A DNA stretch of 64,000 bases from Bradyrhizobium agreste (GTDB lineage: Bacteria > Pseudomonadota > Alphaproteobacteria > Rhizobiales > Xanthobacteraceae): contig NZ_JACCHP010000001.1 of assembly GCF_016031625.1 (NCBI RefSeq), positions 496,001 through 560,000 on the forward strand. The letters are read 5' to 3'. Below the pieces are notes generated by a model. That model worked only from the letters and a program-made list of their open reading frames with translations, was not told the origin of the DNA and ran no database searches. Of this stretch, positions 38,319-46,747 are shown piece after piece (position 1 is the first letter of the stretch; each line of letters starts with the position of its first letter). Position numbers and translations under genes: made by a program.

Positions 38319-38749
38319 TGCTTACGCCCCATTGCGCGACTAACAAGGATTGCAGCGCAATAGGTATGAACGAGGCGGTTGTAGGAAGCCCCTAGTTTGG
38401 CACCACGTGGTGCTCTCGCATGACCACTAGTTGGCGGGAGAAGATCATTTCCAAGATGGGCTTCCGTCGATGAACTTCTTCTAGCCAGAGCCCGCGCCGA
38501 GAGACGTCCCTCTTCGGTCATCCACTTAGCGCGAGCGAGATGACTCTGATATGCATTGCGCGCGCGATCTGGCTCATGCTTCGGATCGACATGCAACACT
38601 ATTCGAGCGACTTCCTGCCAGTCCGCCCCCTCACCTTCGGCCTGCAGAAGGAGAACGTAGGTTACAACGTGCTGCTCATCGTAAGGTGTCAACGCTGGCT
38701 CTGTCGGAGCCAGGTCAGCCACGTCGAGAGCGAGCGGCGGTGTTTGCAT
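38195..38749 (-). CDS. Small DUF2285 protein with replaced C-terminus
   Basis: The first 80 residues (VADLAPTEPALTPYDEQHVV, then TYVLLLQAEGEGADWQEVAR and HLARAKWMTEEG) match the small DUF2285-type proteins that precede the larger regulator in ICEs. In those the sequence ends soon after with a YRHLL block. Here the frame runs on for 100 unrelated residues and overlaps the start of the next gene in another frame. The natural end therefore seems to be lost by a deletion or rearrangement near 38510. In ICEMlSym-type elements two such small ORFs are joined by programmed frameshifting to form FseA. Any link here is only suggested. Confidence 0.5.
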   Translation of the reverse strand: MQTPPLALDVADLAPTEPALTPYDEQHVVTYVLLLQAEGEGADWQEVARIVLHVDPKHEPDRARNAYQSHLARAKWMTEEGRLSARALARRSSSTEAHLGNDLLPPTSGHARAPRGAKLGASYNRLVHTYCAAILVSRAMGRKQCLNSTGGRRIPTRAYKTLKSPTSPGNVFVAMRIIDANMRR

Positions 38750-39430
38750 AATCCTTCCAATATTTTCATTTGGCCCTCAATGCGTTGGGGCCTCGCTTCC
38801 TTAAAAGCCGGACTTTATGCGCATTCGACAGACCGACGAGGCGACCTTCTTCGCGAGCCGAAAAGAAAAACCGTAAAAGCGGGCTTGAACCTCAGAGAGG
38901 CACCTCTATGACCTACGACTGGGCGTGTCCTCATGAATCCTGAGGGCCGCTTAGTCTTCAACAGCGGCGCAGAACCAGAGATTGAGCGAGATCCGAGAAG
39001 GGGCCACAAGCCGACGTTCACTCGCTTCGCTTCCCTTAGGATTAGATGATGGCTACCGCGTTTCTGGTCCGCGCCCGTAAATATCGATGACCAGTATCGC
39101 CACTATCCGGCATAATGGGTCGCCGCAGTCGACCAGATAGAGGCCGTACAGTTTGCCGATTGCGCGTTCAAGCAGCGATTGAAGCGGAAGTAGCTGCCGT
39201 TGAGGAACGACATCGTCATGAAGCGCTGCGCCGACCTCCTATGCGAGTCTGAGCCCCCATGGTCAAAGTGGGGATTGAGGATCACTGAACTCACCGCCGA
39301 TGTGGGGTCAATCAGAAACTGAGCCTCCTGGCCCTCGTCGCCGGGATCAATGAGGACGGAACGCCATGCCTTCGCCGAAGGCGTCGCTAAATTGATATGC
39401 TGCGTCGGCGATTCACGTTTTAGAGGTCTT
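38750..39430. other. Spacer between ICE core and redox cargo
   Basis: About 680 bases hold only short frames. A minus-strand stretch at 39103-39294 and a plus-strand stretch near 38908 look like scraps of coding DNA but match no family I know. The segment marks the boundary between the minus-strand transfer module and the plus-strand cargo operon. I see no direct repeat that defines an insertion. Confidence 0.5.
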
Positions 39431-40417
39431 ATGTCTCAAGCCGACTGGTTGAGTCATCTCCTGCAAATCATCACCGTTACCGGCCAGCTTGAGGTCCGCT
39501 GCGCCTACGGCGCACCATGGCGTATCGTCTGGCCCAGGGCGGCGCCGAACGAGATCCCCTACCATGTCATAGTCAGGGGTCGTGCCATTTTGGAGGACCC
39601 CGATTCGAGAACCGTGCAGGAGCTTGAGAGCGGGGATATCGTGCTGCTCCCTCACGGGTCGGCGCATATGCTGCACGACGGCAGCGGCGAAACGCCAGTC
39701 AGCACGCACCAAAGCAGGGGCGCTGCAGGATGGATGTTGAGCGAGAACGATGCACGAGGTGAGCGACTAGATCTGCTGTGCGGACGGTTCTTCGTCATGC
39801 CACCCCACGATCGATTGGTCCGCAACTACCTGCCAGCCAATCTGGTCGTGCGGGCTATGAAAAACCGTGGAGAAGAGGACGTCCCGTCGGCGTCAAGTCA
39901 ACTTTCCGGACTCGTCAGCCTGATGCGAATGGAATCCGCCGGTGACAAAGCGGGAGGACGAGCCATTCTCAACGCGCTTTCTTCGGTCCTGTTCACGCTG
40001 GTTCTCCGCGCAGCGAGCGAAGCCGGAACATCGACGGACGGCTTGCTGGCGCTTGTTCGCAATCCAAGGTTGGCGCCGGCCATTGCGGCACTCTTCGCAG
40101 ACCCAGCGCGACTTTGGACGCTTCCCGATCTGGCCAATCTATGCAGCATGTCACGCGCAACATTCATGCGCCAGTTTCAGGACAAGTTAGGCCGCTCAGC
40201 CCTCGACCTGTTGACCGATCTTCGTATGAGCATGGCCGCCAACGAGCTTAGGAAGCCAGGGATCAGCACGGAAGCGGTGGCCGAGGCAGTCGGCTATCAA
40301 TCCGTTTCGGCATTCCGGCGTGTGTTTGCGGAGAGACTGGGGATGACCCCAGGGGAATGGCGCCGACGGGCTCACAACGGCGAGAAGCCTGCAGACATGC
40401 AGACCGAGACAAAATGA
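39431..40417 (+). CDS. AraC-family regulator with cupin domain
   Basis: This 328-residue transcription factor has an N-terminal AraC-type cupin domain (YHVIVRGRAILEDPDSR, ELESGDIVLLPHGSAHMLHD). Its C-terminal double helix-turn-helix domain reads WTLPDLANLCSMSRATFMRQ and ends VGYQSVSAFRRVFAERLGMT. The ATG at 39431 follows AGAGG; an in-frame start 27 codons upstream is possible. It is followed on the same strand by three redox genes and likely controls them. Cupin-AraC proteins of this group often pair with oxidoreductase genes and sense small reactive compounds, which is inference here. Confidence 0.9.
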   Translation: MSQADWLSHLLQIITVTGQLEVRCAYGAPWRIVWPRAAPNEIPYHVIVRGRAILEDPDSRTVQELESGDIVLLPHGSAHMLHDGSGETPVSTHQSRGAAGWMLSENDARGERLDLLCGRFFVMPPHDRLVRNYLPANLVVRAMKNRGEEDVPSASSQLSGLVSLMRMESAGDKAGGRAILNALSSVLFTLVLRAASEAGTSTDGLLALVRNPRLAPAIAALFADPARLWTLPDLANLCSMSRATFMRQFQDKLGRSALDLLTDLRMSMAANELRKPGISTEAVAEAVGYQSVSAFRRVFAERLGMTPGEWRRRAHNGEKPADMQTETK

Positions 40418-40510
40418 TCCTTTTGAGCATCATATTGAGCCTATAGAGGCTCGAAATCATCAAATGCATCAGTAGGTTGGCTCCGTAATCACTTGATGAG
40501 GAGCCACCCA

Positions 40511-41191
40511 ATGCACGACACCCCCACAACCGCAGCTAATCGCGAAACCTCCCGCTGGCTCGCGGTGCCGCTGCCGACAAACGTCGTCATTGAGACCATC
40601 CTGAGCCGCAGTGCCGCGAAGTACTACGACCCAACCGCTACTCTCAGTGACGACCAGATCCGACAGTTGGTGCGGATCGGTACTTCGGCGCCGACATCCT
40701 TCCATCTGCAGAACTGGCGCTTCATCGCCGTGCGCTCAAGCGAAGCGAAAGCGCGGCTGCTTCCGATCGCCTGGAATCAGCCCGCAATCACCGAAGCAGC
40801 CGTCACCTTCATCATCATCGGCCAACTGGCTGATGCCAGCACCGTCCCTGAGCGCCTGGCGCCCGTCGTGGAAGCCGGAATCATGCCGGCACATATGGTG
40901 CCGGAATGGGAGGGGCCGGCTCGCAGCCTGTACGACAACCACCCGCAGCGCCAGCGCGACGAGGCCGTGCGCTCCGCGACCTTCGGCGCCGCAGCTATCG
41001 TCTATGCAGCCCGCTCGCTAGGCCTGGGGTCGACACCGATGATCGGTTTCGATGCAGAAGCCGTGCACAGAGAGTTCAGCCTGGCCGAAGACGAAATCCC
41101 GGTCATGCTGCTGACCGTCGGGCCGGAGCGGCCCGGCAACTGGCCGCAGAAGCCGCGCCTGCCCGTGGTCGATGTGCTGCACTTCGCATAG
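40511..41191 (+). CDS. Nitroreductase-family flavoprotein
   Basis: This 226-residue protein has the nitroreductase fold: ETILSRSAAKYYDPTATLSD, APTSFHLQNWRFIAVRS (FMN phosphate binding) and GLGSTPMIGFDAEAVHREF. Such enzymes reduce nitro groups or quinones with NAD(P)H. Start at 40511 is set by GAGGAG six bases upstream; an earlier ATG at 40493 is weaker. It lies between the AraC regulator and an AhpD-like gene. Conserved length and motifs suggest it is active. Confidence 0.9.
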   Translation: MHDTPTTAANRETSRWLAVPLPTNVVIETILSRSAAKYYDPTATLSDDQIRQLVRIGTSAPTSFHLQNWRFIAVRSSEAKARLLPIAWNQPAITEAAVTFIIIGQLADASTVPERLAPVVEAGIMPAHMVPEWEGPARSLYDNHPQRQRDEAVRSATFGAAAIVYAARSLGLGSTPMIGFDAEAVHREFSLAEDEIPVMLLTVGPERPGNWPQKPRLPVVDVLHFA

Positions 41192-41225
41192 CCAATCCCA
41201 AAGCCAATCATTAAGGAGAAATATC

Positions 41226-41798
41226 ATGGCCAGAGCTGCCGCTCTGAAGCCGGAACACGTGCCGGCTGATTCGAAACCGACCCTCGATATGTTCACCAAG
41301 AACATCGGGTTCACGCCAAACATGATGGCGACCTTCGCGCAAAGCCCGATCGCGTTCAACGCATGGGCCGCTCTGCTCGGCTCCTTGAGCAAGGCGCTCG
41401 ACGTCAAGACGCGCGACAGCATCGGCCTTGCGGTCTCCGAAGTGAACGGCTGCGACTACTGCCTGACGGTGCACAGCTTCACGGCCGAGTGTATGGCCAA
41501 GCTCCCGGCCGAGGACATCATTCTCGCTCGAAAGGGTCATGCCACGGATCCGAAGCGGGACGCCGCCGTCCAGTTTGCACGCAAGATCATCGAGAACCGG
41601 GGCCATGTCACAGACGCCGATCTGCAAGCCGTTCGCGATGCGGGCTACACGGATGCGAATATCATGGAGATCGTCGCGCTTGTGGCCATGTACTCGCTGA
41701 CGAACTTCTTCAACAACGTGTTCCATCCGGACAAGGACTTTCCCCGCGGTGGCACCGGCCGGCTCAATCTGAGCACGGTCGGGAAGTTCGGAATTTGA
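41226..41798 (+). CDS. AhpD-like carboxymuconolactone decarboxylase family protein
   Basis: This 190-residue protein matches peroxidase-related AhpD-like proteins. It carries the redox motif SEVNGCDYCLTVHSFTAE, with CxxC and a downstream histidine, at about residues 73-90. It ends with a C-terminal conserved stretch around FFNNVFHPDKDFP. AhpD-like proteins reduce peroxides or act as partners of peroxiredoxins. The ATG at 41226 has AAGGAG upstream. A spacing of about 30 bases to each neighbour suggests one transcript with the nitroreductase and the oxidoreductase. Confidence 0.9.
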   Translation: MARAAALKPEHVPADSKPTLDMFTKNIGFTPNMMATFAQSPIAFNAWAALLGSLSKALDVKTRDSIGLAVSEVNGCDYCLTVHSFTAECMAKLPAEDIILARKGHATDPKRDAAVQFARKIIENRGHVTDADLQAVRDAGYTDANIMEIVALVAMYSLTNFFNNVFHPDKDFPRGGTGRLNLSTVGKFGI

Positions 41799-41826
41799 AA
41801 AAACACCACACATATAGGAGTCGAAG

Positions 41827-42744
41827 ATGAAAGCGATTATCGTGACGGACCAGGCTGCCGGGTTTTCCGGGATGAAGCTGATAGAACGGCCCGAACCTCG
41901 ACCAGCGATAAACGACGTTGTCGTGGAGGTTCACTCATCGGGATTCGTTCCGACGGAATTGGAATGGCCCTCGACGTGGACCGATCGCCGCGACCAGAAT
42001 CGAACTCCCTCGATCCCTGGGCACGAATTCGCCGGCATCGTCACGGCTCTTGGCTACGGCACGACGGGATTGTCGGTGGGACAGCGCGTATTCGGCCTTG
42101 CCGACTGGTATCGCGATGGCTCGCTGGCTGAATATATTGCCATCGAGGCGCGCAATCTGGCGCCATTGCCGGGTGACGTCGATTTCAAGGTGGGTGCGAG
42201 CCTGCCGATCTCGGGCTTGACCGCGTGGCAAGGGCTTTTCCAGCATGGCCGACTTCAGGCAGGCCAGAGCGTGCTTGCGCATGGTGCGGCCGGTGCGGTC
42301 GGCTCTATGGTCGTTCAACTCGCACGAGAGGCTGGCGCCTATGTCATCGGAACAGGACGCGCAGCGGACCGGCAGAAAGCGCTCGACTTCGGCGCGAATG
42401 AATTCGTCGACCTGGAGCACGACGCCCTCAAAGATGTCGGCCGCGTCGATCTAGCCTTCGACGTCATCGGCGGCGAGATCCAGAAGCAGTCTGCAGCCCT
42501 CGTCAGAGGCGGAGGGACGCTGGTGAGTGTCGTCGGCCCGCCGGAGGCTCGGCCGCTGGACGGTTTGGCCATCGATTTCGTCGTCGAAGCCGATCGCGGT
42601 CAATTGAGTGAGATCGTCCAGAGGGTGCGGGACGGAAGACTGCGGACAAACATCGGAAAGGTCGCCTCTCTCGACGACGCGGTCGCTACCTTCAACTCAG
42701 CCCAGCGCCGCCAGGGCAAGACGATCATTCAGGTCCGCTCGTAG
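41827..42744 (+). CDS. Quinone-oxidoreductase-like MDR enzyme
   Basis: This 305-residue zinc-free medium-chain dehydrogenase resembles NADPH:quinone oxidoreductases. It has the substrate-domain block TPSIPGHEFAGIVTALGYGT and the nucleotide-binding motif VLAHGAAGAVGSMVVQLARE at about residues 148-168. The end is RVRDGRLRTNIGKVASLDDA, FNSAQRRQGKTIIQV. The ribosome-binding site AGGAG lies about seven bases upstream. As the last gene of the AraC-controlled set it likely helps detoxify quinones or aldehydes. The exact substrate is unknown. Confidence 0.92.
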   Translation: MKAIIVTDQAAGFSGMKLIERPEPRPAINDVVVEVHSSGFVPTELEWPSTWTDRRDQNRTPSIPGHEFAGIVTALGYGTTGLSVGQRVFGLADWYRDGSLAEYIAIEARNLAPLPGDVDFKVGASLPISGLTAWQGLFQHGRLQAGQSVLAHGAAGAVGSMVVQLAREAGAYVIGTGRAADRQKALDFGANEFVDLEHDALKDVGRVDLAFDVIGGEIQKQSAALVRGGGTLVSVVGPPEARPLDGLAIDFVVEADRGQLSEIVQRVRDGRLRTNIGKVASLDDAVATFNSAQRRQGKTIIQVRS

Positions 42745-42908
42745 GAGCTTGGGCATGGACGAGGGTTCAGCTCTCCCCCGCGAGTTGTGGTTCCGCCTCT
42801 GGATCGTGCCGGGTGTCTTGGCACGCATCCGGGCGAAGGATGCGTTAGCTTTGCGCATCCGCCTAGCTTAAGTTGCTCAATTTCTTGCGCGCAGCCACGG
42901 GCATGAAG

Positions 42909-42933
42909 CCCCGCCCGATTTGCTCGGGCGGGG
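42909..42933. terminator. GC-rich hairpin between cargo operon and DUF736
   Basis: CCCCGCCCGA tttgc TCGGGCGGGG forms a perfect 10-base-pair stem. It lies between the convergent ends of the oxidoreductase gene (plus) and the DUF736 gene (minus). It has no long T run on either side, so termination is plausible but not certain. Confidence 0.65.
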
Positions 42934-42947
42934 TTACTGGTGCGCTC

Positions 42948-43268
42948 TTACTCGCCGGTCTTGCGCGGCCGCGACCAGAGCAGGGTGTAGCCTTCACCGC
43001 CTTCGTCATCGAACAGGTTCGCGTAGATCGGCGCGTTGAACGAGGGGTCATCGAGCTTGAGCGAGAGGTAGTCGCGGCCCTCTTCGGAGCGCTTCGACCA
43101 GGCCGCGCCGATCTCGGCCCGGCCCACATAGATGCGGTGGCTGGGAGCGTTGTCGTTGGATCGGTTGGTCTCGGCGACGATGCGGACGCCCTTGGCCTTT
43201 AGGCTCAGGGTCACGATCTCGCCCTGGAATTCGTTACCGACCTTCTTGAAAGAACCGATGATAGCCAT
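42948..43268 (-). CDS. DUF736 protein
   Basis: This 106-residue protein starts MAIIGSFKKVGNEFQGEIVT and contains HRIYVGRAEIGAAWSKRSEE and YLSLKLDDPSFNAPIYANLF, the full DUF736 pattern. These small proteins are a hallmark of rhizobial and other ICEs and are usually in many copies. Their role is not known. The ATG at 43268 is preceded by AGGAGA and by a structured leader described separately. A hairpin terminator follows its stop. Confidence 0.93.
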   Translation of the reverse strand: MAIIGSFKKVGNEFQGEIVTLSLKAKGVRIVAETNRSNDNAPSHRIYVGRAEIGAAWSKRSEEGRDYLSLKLDDPSFNAPIYANLFDDEGGEGYTLLWSRPRKTGE

Positions 43269-43290
43269 GTCTCTTCTCCTGTTGTGTTTC

Positions 43291-43323
43291 GAGCCCGCGA
43301 CCACCGCGGCCTCGATGGCGATC
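43291..43323 (-). promoter_or_regulatory. Hairpin leader of DUF736 gene
   Basis: On the minus strand the leader reads GATCGCC, then a hairpin (GAG g CCGCG gtggt CGCGG g CTC) ending 22 bases before the ATG, with AGGAGA in between. The same arrangement, with a different stem sequence, precedes the DUF2493 gene. It could control translation or transcript stability. Confidence 0.55.
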
Positions 43324-43390
43324 TAGGGCCGAAGACGATCGGCGACGCACCCGCTCGCGGGCCGGAGTGCAGCGGAGGACGTCGTTGTGG

Positions 43391-43442
43391 CGACTTTCTT
43401 GCCTCGCGAGGAATGGGCGAAGCCCAGGGGAAGAAAGTCGCA
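43391..43442. repeat. 11-bp inverted repeat upstream of DUF736
   Basis: GCGACTTTCTT at 43391-43401 and AAGAAAGTCGC at 43432-43442 are perfect inverted copies separated by 30 bases. They lie about 120 bases upstream of the DUF736 start, where an operator or terminator would be expected. A comparable pair with another sequence lies upstream of DUF2493. Confidence 0.75.
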
Positions 43443-43579
43443 GCAACGGCGTTGCGGCTCAGACGATCGAGGCGAAGCCGGTCTTCGGCCAGATCAAGCC
43501 ATCAACGAGGCCACGTGCGTCCGCGTGCTTGAACCACAATCTCTGGAGAAGCGTGGCTATCTCGGTTTTGATGAACAAG

Positions 43580-43810
43580 GGGTCGGAACGATTCAGCGCG
43601 GAAAGAGAAACAATCTGCTGCAAAGGGCGGCATCGTCTTCCAGGAACGGGTCGAGGTTTACACGCTGCGCCGCGGATGCGTGGGCCAGGCCGAATACCGG
43701 GTTATTTGATCGAGGAATTCAGAGGAGGCTTGCCTCGCCGCGCTCAGGCTTCGATCGTCCCCGTTCACCGCGCCGATCTAAGCGCACCTGTTCGACGATG
43801 AAGGCGGAAA
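43580..43810 (+). pseudogene. Decayed second DUF736 copy, inverted
   Basis: The plus strand carries FTAPI, a stop, then AHLFDDEGG at about 43767-43800. This matches FNAPIYANLFDDEGG of the intact DUF736 gene 500 bases away on the other strand. Upstream an IGTIQR piece resembles the N-terminal strand of the family. The middle is unreadable and contains stops and frameshifts. It is a dead copy, suggesting that an inverted duplication or another ICE's fragment was captured here. Confidence 0.45.
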
Positions 43811-43814
43811 GCGG

Positions 43815-44297
43815 TCATCCCCTCGGGCCATGCTGCCGTAAGAACTGCTTAGGACGAGTTCTCCACCACCCTACGCGGTCGAACGGGCGGGTCTCTGCCA
43901 AAACCATCAAGCGCGTCCATGAGGTAATGCCAATGCAAACTGCGCCGATGCAGCCGAAGACCTCACGCCAGGCCAACGAAGGCACTCCGATATGGGACAC
44001 GGCGAACACCACATGATAGCCGGCGACGGCGGCGGGAACAGCGAATGGTGCCGCGATCGCGATGCGCAAGGCCAAGGACTTAGTAACAGCAAAGGCAACC
44101 TGGCCGAGGACAAGCGTCAGCGTACCGCCGGCCGTTGCGACAAGCAGCGCGCCAACGAGGCCGGCGCCGCTCTGCAACGCTGTCATCCCGATACTCAGTG
44201 CGACGAAAAACGGCAGGGCATACACAGCGAGCGCAAAGATCGCCCAGCAGAACAAGCCAATTCCGAATGTGTTGAGAACAAGCCCAAGGGCGAGCAT
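43815..44297 (-). CDS. Conserved ICE membrane protein
   Basis: This 160-residue protein has four hydrophobic segments: LALGLVLNTFGIGLFCWAIF, FVALSIGMTALQSGAGLVGA, LRIAIAAPFAVPAAVAGYHV and EVFGCIGAVCIGITSWTRLM. Proteins of this kind lie between DUF736 and DUF2493 genes in rhizobial ICEs. I do not know a function. The frame, codon use and position support a real gene. Confidence 0.75.
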   Translation of the reverse strand: MLALGLVLNTFGIGLFCWAIFALAVYALPFFVALSIGMTALQSGAGLVGALLVATAGGTLTLVLGQVAFAVTKSLALRIAIAAPFAVPAAVAGYHVVFAVSHIGVPSLAWREVFGCIGAVCIGITSWTRLMVLAETRPFDRVGWWRTRPKQFLRQHGPRG

Positions 44298-44433
44298 GGT
44301 GGTGGCTCCATGTGCATAAATCTACCAGTCGCGCCTTCCACCACCACCACGGCGCAACCTCAGAGCTAAAATCGAAACGAGGCGGAGTTGCGGCGCATGC
44401 CACTCCGCTTCGATGATCGACCGCGAACGGCGC

Positions 44434-45357
44434 TCACGCGCCGCCGAACCTCCAGACAGGGATGCCGAGCCGCTTCGCCTTGTCGGCGAGGTTGTCCTGG
44501 ATTCCCGTGCCCGGGAAGTGCATGACGCCGATCGGCAGGAGTTCGAGCATGGCATCATTGCGCTTGAAGGGCGCAGCCTTGGCATGTTTCGTCCAGTCGG
44601 GCTTGAAAGCAATTTGAGGTACCTTGCGGGTCGTCGCCCATTTGGATGCGATCAGTTCGGCTCCTTTCGGCGAGCCGCCATGGAGTAGCACCATGTCGGG
44701 ATGCTTGGCGTGAACCTTGTCGAGGCGGTCCCAGATGAGGTGGTGGTCATTGAAGTCTAGCCCTCCGGTGAGCGCGATCTTCGGCCCTGAGGGCAGCATG
44801 ACCTCGGTCTCGGCGCGGCGCTTGGCGGCGATAAAGTCGCGCGAGTCGATCATCGCTGCGGTCAGCGTGCGGTGGTTCACCAGCGAGCCCGATCGCGGAC
44901 GCCAGAATGAGCCGGTGTGTGTCTCAAACCGCTCGATGGCCTGGTCGCGGAAGAGCTCCAGGCAGTTGCGGCGTTCGATCAACGTGATGCCTTCGGCCGT
45001 CAGACGCTCGAGTTCGACCGATCGGACTTCCGAGCCGTTCTGCTCGCGCTGGCTTTTCTGCTGCGCTTGCTCGTTATCGTCCAGTTGGCGTTCGACGCGG
45101 TGGACGGCGCGATGGAACAGGTTGACTGTCGACCAGAGCAGATCGCCTAAGTCCGCCTCGAGCCGCGTGTCGCTCAACGTCGCGGCCAGGGCGTCGAAGA
45201 TATCGGCGACAGCGCCTGCGATCATCTTGCCGTCGGGAAGCGGTCGCGGGTCAGGCTGGTCGTCGAAGGGACGGTAGCCGAAGAGCTGTAATTCGGTGAG
45301 GACGTGGTCAGTTGGAGAAGAGGCGTGCGGCGGTTCAATGTCGTCGTGGTCGGTCAT
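44434..45357 (-). CDS. DUF2493 (SLOG-type) protein
   Basis: This 307-residue protein has an N-terminal ICE-specific helical region. It ends in a DUF2493 domain with a Rossmann-like start (KIALTGGLDFNDHHLIWDRL) and the nucleotide-binding-like loop VLLHGGSPKGAELIASKWA. SLOG-fold domains of this sort bind nucleotides or sugar-nucleotides and occur in several defence systems. The ATG at 45357 follows AAAGG and a hairpin leader. Family members are regular parts of rhizobial ICE accessory blocks; their role there is unproven. Confidence 0.9.
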   Translation of the reverse strand: MTDHDDIEPPHASSPTDHVLTELQLFGYRPFDDQPDPRPLPDGKMIAGAVADIFDALAATLSDTRLEADLGDLLWSTVNLFHRAVHRVERQLDDNEQAQQKSQREQNGSEVRSVELERLTAEGITLIERRNCLELFRDQAIERFETHTGSFWRPRSGSLVNHRTLTAAMIDSRDFIAAKRRAETEVMLPSGPKIALTGGLDFNDHHLIWDRLDKVHAKHPDMVLLHGGSPKGAELIASKWATTRKVPQIAFKPDWTKHAKAAPFKRNDAMLELLPIGVMHFPGTGIQDNLADKAKRLGIPVWRFGGA

Positions 45358-45378
45358 TGGAGGACCTTTTGCCGGATC

Positions 45379-45409
45379 GGCCGCGCCCATCGCGGCCTTC
45401 GTGGCGATC
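45379..45409 (-). promoter_or_regulatory. Hairpin leader of DUF2493 gene
   Basis: On the minus strand GATCGCC is followed by GGCCGCG atggg CGCGGCC, a perfect 7-base-pair stem, and then the ribosome-binding site and ATG. The order GATCGCC-hairpin-RBS is the same as before DUF736, but the stem has changed on both sides. This is what one expects of a conserved RNA structure. Confidence 0.55.
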
Positions 45410-45476
45410 ACTCAGACGGCGGGCGGAACGGGCCAGAACCCGCAAGGGCCGAAGCGGCAGCGGAGGATGGCGGAGG

Positions 45477-45563
45477 CCGGCTATTTTGCTTCGCGATGCA
45501 AAGCGCGCTTGTTTGATGGCTGTTGTGTCTTCTCATTGCCCGAGCGCGGCGGAAAATAGCCGG
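45477..45563. repeat. 11-bp inverted repeat upstream of DUF2493
   Basis: CCGGCTATTTT at 45477-45487 and AAAATAGCCGG at 45553-45563 are perfect inverted copies, 65 bases apart. They lie about 120 bases upstream of the DUF2493 start. The nearby TTCGCGA is shared in position with TCGCGA in the DUF736 upstream region. The 328-base gap 45358-45685 holds no gene. Confidence 0.7.
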
Positions 45564-45685
45564 ACGTAGCCATTGCCGGCCCGGTCCGGTTGCCGTCCGA
45601 TCGCCCTCTAGAAGGCCGAGGTCGCGTCCTCTTCCGGCAATGGCCTCGTTATGACCGACCTAACAACGTCGATCGAAGCACCGGC

Positions 45686-46747
45686 CTATTCTGCGGCTAG
45701 CCTCGACGATTGGAGGAAACGGGCGACGTCCTCTGGCACGAGTTGAAGCCGCAACGCTGCCCGGAGGGTCTCGAGACCGAGGACGTGCAGGTCTTCGTTG
45801 AAATCGCCCAGCCGGGGTGACAATGCAATCGCTTCAATGCCGGCGTCTTCCGCGCGCTGTATCAGAGTAGCCTGCACGGCATCTCCGGCCGCGTCGGCGT
45901 CGCGGGCGATATAGAGCCGACGCAGGCCAGGCGGTAGCATCATGGCCGAAAGGTGATTGGCCGAGAGCGCCGCGGCCATAGGCATAGTCGGCAGCACGTA
46001 ACGCAATGAAAGCATGGTCTCGATTCCCTCGCCGGCCGCGAGCACGTCGTCCACCACGCCGAAGCGAACGGCGTTGCCGAGGAGGTCGCCCATGGCCCGC
46101 CGTGGCGTGTCGATCGGAGCTTTGCCGAGACGAATGCGATCAAAGCCGTCTGGATCGAGCCAGGTTCGGTGCGCTCCAGTGATCCGTCCCTCAAGGTCCG
46201 TGACGCAGGCAATCATCGCCGGCCAGGTTTGGGTCGGCGAATGCTCATTCGGTCGGTAGTAACAACGCGGGTGGAAGCGCAAGCTGCCGCCATGGTGGAC
46301 ACGGGCTATTCCGCGCCGCTGCAAATACGTCTCGACGACCGTGCCTTCGATCGCGCTAGATATCGCAAAGAGCCGACGGGCTGCTTCCTGCGATCCGGGC
46401 GGAGCAAACGAGCGAATGGGTTTCGAGGACAGCTGCGGCTCAGGACGAGGCAGCTTCAGAAACCGCCTCGCTTCCTCGGCGACCTCGCCGAAGTCGCGCA
46501 AACCGCGGGATTCGCGGATGATGTCGAGGAGATCGCCATGCTCGCCGGTCGCAGCGTCAGTCCACTTGCCGGCGGGGCCCTTAGGTGATTCCTGGAGCCG
46601 CACGAACATCGAGCGGCCCGGCGTGTTGTGGACGTCGCCGACCACCCAGTACCGCCCCGCCCGCTTGCCATTGGAAAGATAGTATCGGCACACGGCCTCG
46701 GCTTCGCGCGCGAGGCGGCGTGCCAGTTCGTAAGGCTGCTGGGACAT
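45686..46747 (-). CDS. Toprim-domain protein (DUF7146-type)
   Basis: This 353-residue protein starts MSQQPYELARRLAREAEAVC. It carries the N-terminal primase-like region (WTDAATGEHGDLLDIIRESR) and a C-terminal Toprim domain: VLAAGEGIETMLSLRYVLPT, with the acidic EG pair, then LYIARDADAAGD with the DxD motif. Such proteins in ICEs are probably primase- or topoisomerase-like and may help second-strand synthesis after transfer. The start overlaps the end of the strawberry-notch gene by one base. Length and motifs appear complete. Confidence 0.9.
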   Translation of the reverse strand: MSQQPYELARRLAREAEAVCRYYLSNGKRAGRYWVVGDVHNTPGRSMFVRLQESPKGPAGKWTDAATGEHGDLLDIIRESRGLRDFGEVAEEARRFLKLPRPEPQLSSKPIRSFAPPGSQEAARRLFAISSAIEGTVVETYLQRRGIARVHHGGSLRFHPRCYYRPNEHSPTQTWPAMIACVTDLEGRITGAHRTWLDPDGFDRIRLGKAPIDTPRRAMGDLLGNAVRFGVVDDVLAAGEGIETMLSLRYVLPTMPMAAALSANHLSAMMLPPGLRRLYIARDADAAGDAVQATLIQRAEDAGIEAIALSPRLGDFNEDLHVLGLETLRAALRLQLVPEDVARFLQSSRLAAE

